From assembly GCA_030673735.1 (NCBI GenBank), contig DAOVIK010000116.1, positions 1 to 5,950 on the forward strand: a DNA stretch of 5,950 nt. The letters are read 5' to 3'. This stretch comes from Anaerolineae bacterium. GTDB taxonomy: Bacteria; Chloroflexota; Anaerolineae; Anaerolineales; E44-bin32. The position numbers were made by a program, and so were the translations under genes. The notes under the pieces are model-generated. The model saw only the letters and a list, made by a program, of their open reading frames with translations. It did not search any database and was not told the origin of the DNA. Shown here piece after piece: positions 5,257-5,950 of this stretch; positions within the stretch are counted from its first letter, which is position 1; every line of letters begins with the position of its first letter.

Positions 5257-5950
5257 ATGTCGTCTGAGTTGTCACAAGCCCTGCTGACGTGGTACCGAAA
5301 GCATGGGCGGGATTTCCCCTGGCGCAGGAACCGCAATCCCTACGCGATTTGGATTTCGGAAGTCATGTTGCAACAGACGCGCGCCCAGACCGTAGTTCCC
5401 TACTTCCAGCGTTGGATGGAATGCTTCCCGACGATTGAAGCATTGGCCTCCGCGGACAAGGAGCAGGTGCTCGCGCACTGGGAAGGCTTAGGCTATTACC
5501 GTCGCGCGCATTACCTGCATCAGGCGGCACAATGCGTTATCAGCGAGCATGGTGGTGAACTGCCTGCAGATGTGCCCGCGCTCGAGCGCCTGCCAGGGAT
5601 CGGGCGCTATACCGCGGCCGCGATCGCAGCCATCGCATTCGACATCGACACGCTCGCGTTGGACGGCAACCTGCGCCGTGTGCTTTCCAGGTTGATCGAC
5701 CTTGAGATCGACCCACGCACACCAGAAGGTGAGAAGCAACTCCGCGAGGTTGGGCTGGCGATCCTCCCTAAAGGTCGCGCCGCGGCCTTCAACCAGGCGA
5801 TGATGGACTTGGGTGCAACGGTATGCAAGCCGGTCGAGCCACATTGCTCGGAATGCCCAATTGCAGCCCATTGCTTGGCCAGACAGCATGGCGTACAGGA
5901 GCAGCGTCCGGTGAAGAGGCCTAAAGCTCGGATCCCTCACTATGTGGTAG
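5257..5950 (+). CDS. mutY: A/G-specific adenine DNA glycosylase MutY (5' part, cut by window end)
   Basis: MutY removes adenine mispaired with 8-oxoguanine, preventing G-to-T transversions. The 231 codons visible cover the whole catalytic half. PWRRNRNPYAIW is at 21-32, and SEVMLQQT (34-41) carries the catalytic Glu35. WEGLGYYRRA is at 75-84. The helix-hairpin-helix LPGIGRYTAAAI is at 112-123, with Tyr118 where many bacterial MutY have Tyr or Ser and Nth has Lys. LDGNLRRVLSR (135-145) has the catalytic Asp136, and FNQAMMDLGA is at 178-187. The [4Fe-4S] ligands C190-x6-C197-x2-C200-x5-C206 are complete. The frame then enters the linker to the C-terminal NUDIX-like 8-oxoG-recognition domain, which lies mostly beyond the window. 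The start is well fixed: an in-frame TGA lies at 5236-5238 and ATG 5257 is the only upstream start giving the usual N-terminus. It is divergent from clpC. There is no Shine-Dalgarno sequence. Confidence 0.95.
   Translation, partial: MSSELSQALLTWYRKHGRDFPWRRNRNPYAIWISEVMLQQTRAQTVVPYFQRWMECFPTIEALASADKEQVLAHWEGLGYYRRAHYLHQAAQCVISEHGGELPADVPALERLPGIGRYTAAAIAAIAFDIDTLALDGNLRRVLSRLIDLEIDPRTPEGEKQLREVGLAILPKGRAAAFNQAMMDLGATVCKPVEPHCSECPIAAHCLARQHGVQEQRPVKRPKARIPHYVV

Overview
The window holds five protein-coding genes or gene parts and almost no spare DNA. It looks like a core chromosomal segment of a bacterium, most likely of the phylum Chloroflexota (Anaerolineae-like). That placement is inferred from protein style, not from a search. 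RecN has the Walker B variant FDEIDQGIGG followed by THLPQLAAFGD, and ClpC has the N-terminus RFTERAQDAAQRAAEIIQRY; both resemble Chloroflexota proteins as I remember them. A Zn-finger/membrane protein sits next to recN. Base composition is moderately GC-rich.

Layout. (1) Bases 1-88: the last 28 codons of a forward gene, possibly NAD kinase. (2) 85-621, forward: a small protein with an N-terminal B-box-like zinc-binding module and several membrane segments, overlapping the upstream gene by 4 bases. (3) 637-2373, forward: full-length recN, 15 bases further on. These three look like one forward operon. (4) 2374-2514: a 141-base convergent gap with an imperfect hairpin behind recN and a strong GC-rich hairpin that terminates the opposing gene. 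(5) 2515-4998, reverse: full-length clpC, the double-ring AAA+ unfoldase of the ClpCP protease. (6) 4999-5256: a 258-base divergent regulatory gap. Its clpC side carries a near-ideal extended -10 promoter, a perfect 9-bp inverted repeat in the predicted leader and a good ribosome binding site. Its middle holds a separate perfect 7-bp palindrome and a G/purine-rich stretch. Its other end has a -10-like hexamer placed so that the next mRNA may be leaderless. (7) 5257-5950, forward: the first 231 codons of mutY, cut by the window end.

Functionally, recN (double-strand break repair) and mutY (removal of A opposite 8-oxoguanine) are genome-maintenance genes, and clpC is protein quality control. 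They are separate transcription units and I see no evidence that they form one system. I found no mobile element genes, CRISPR array, tRNA or rRNA. The window contains no obvious new multi-gene system. The items most worth a second look are the clpC leader, the dispersed-repeat-like palindrome at 5137-5155, the likely leaderless mutY start and the uncharacterised zinc-finger membrane protein.
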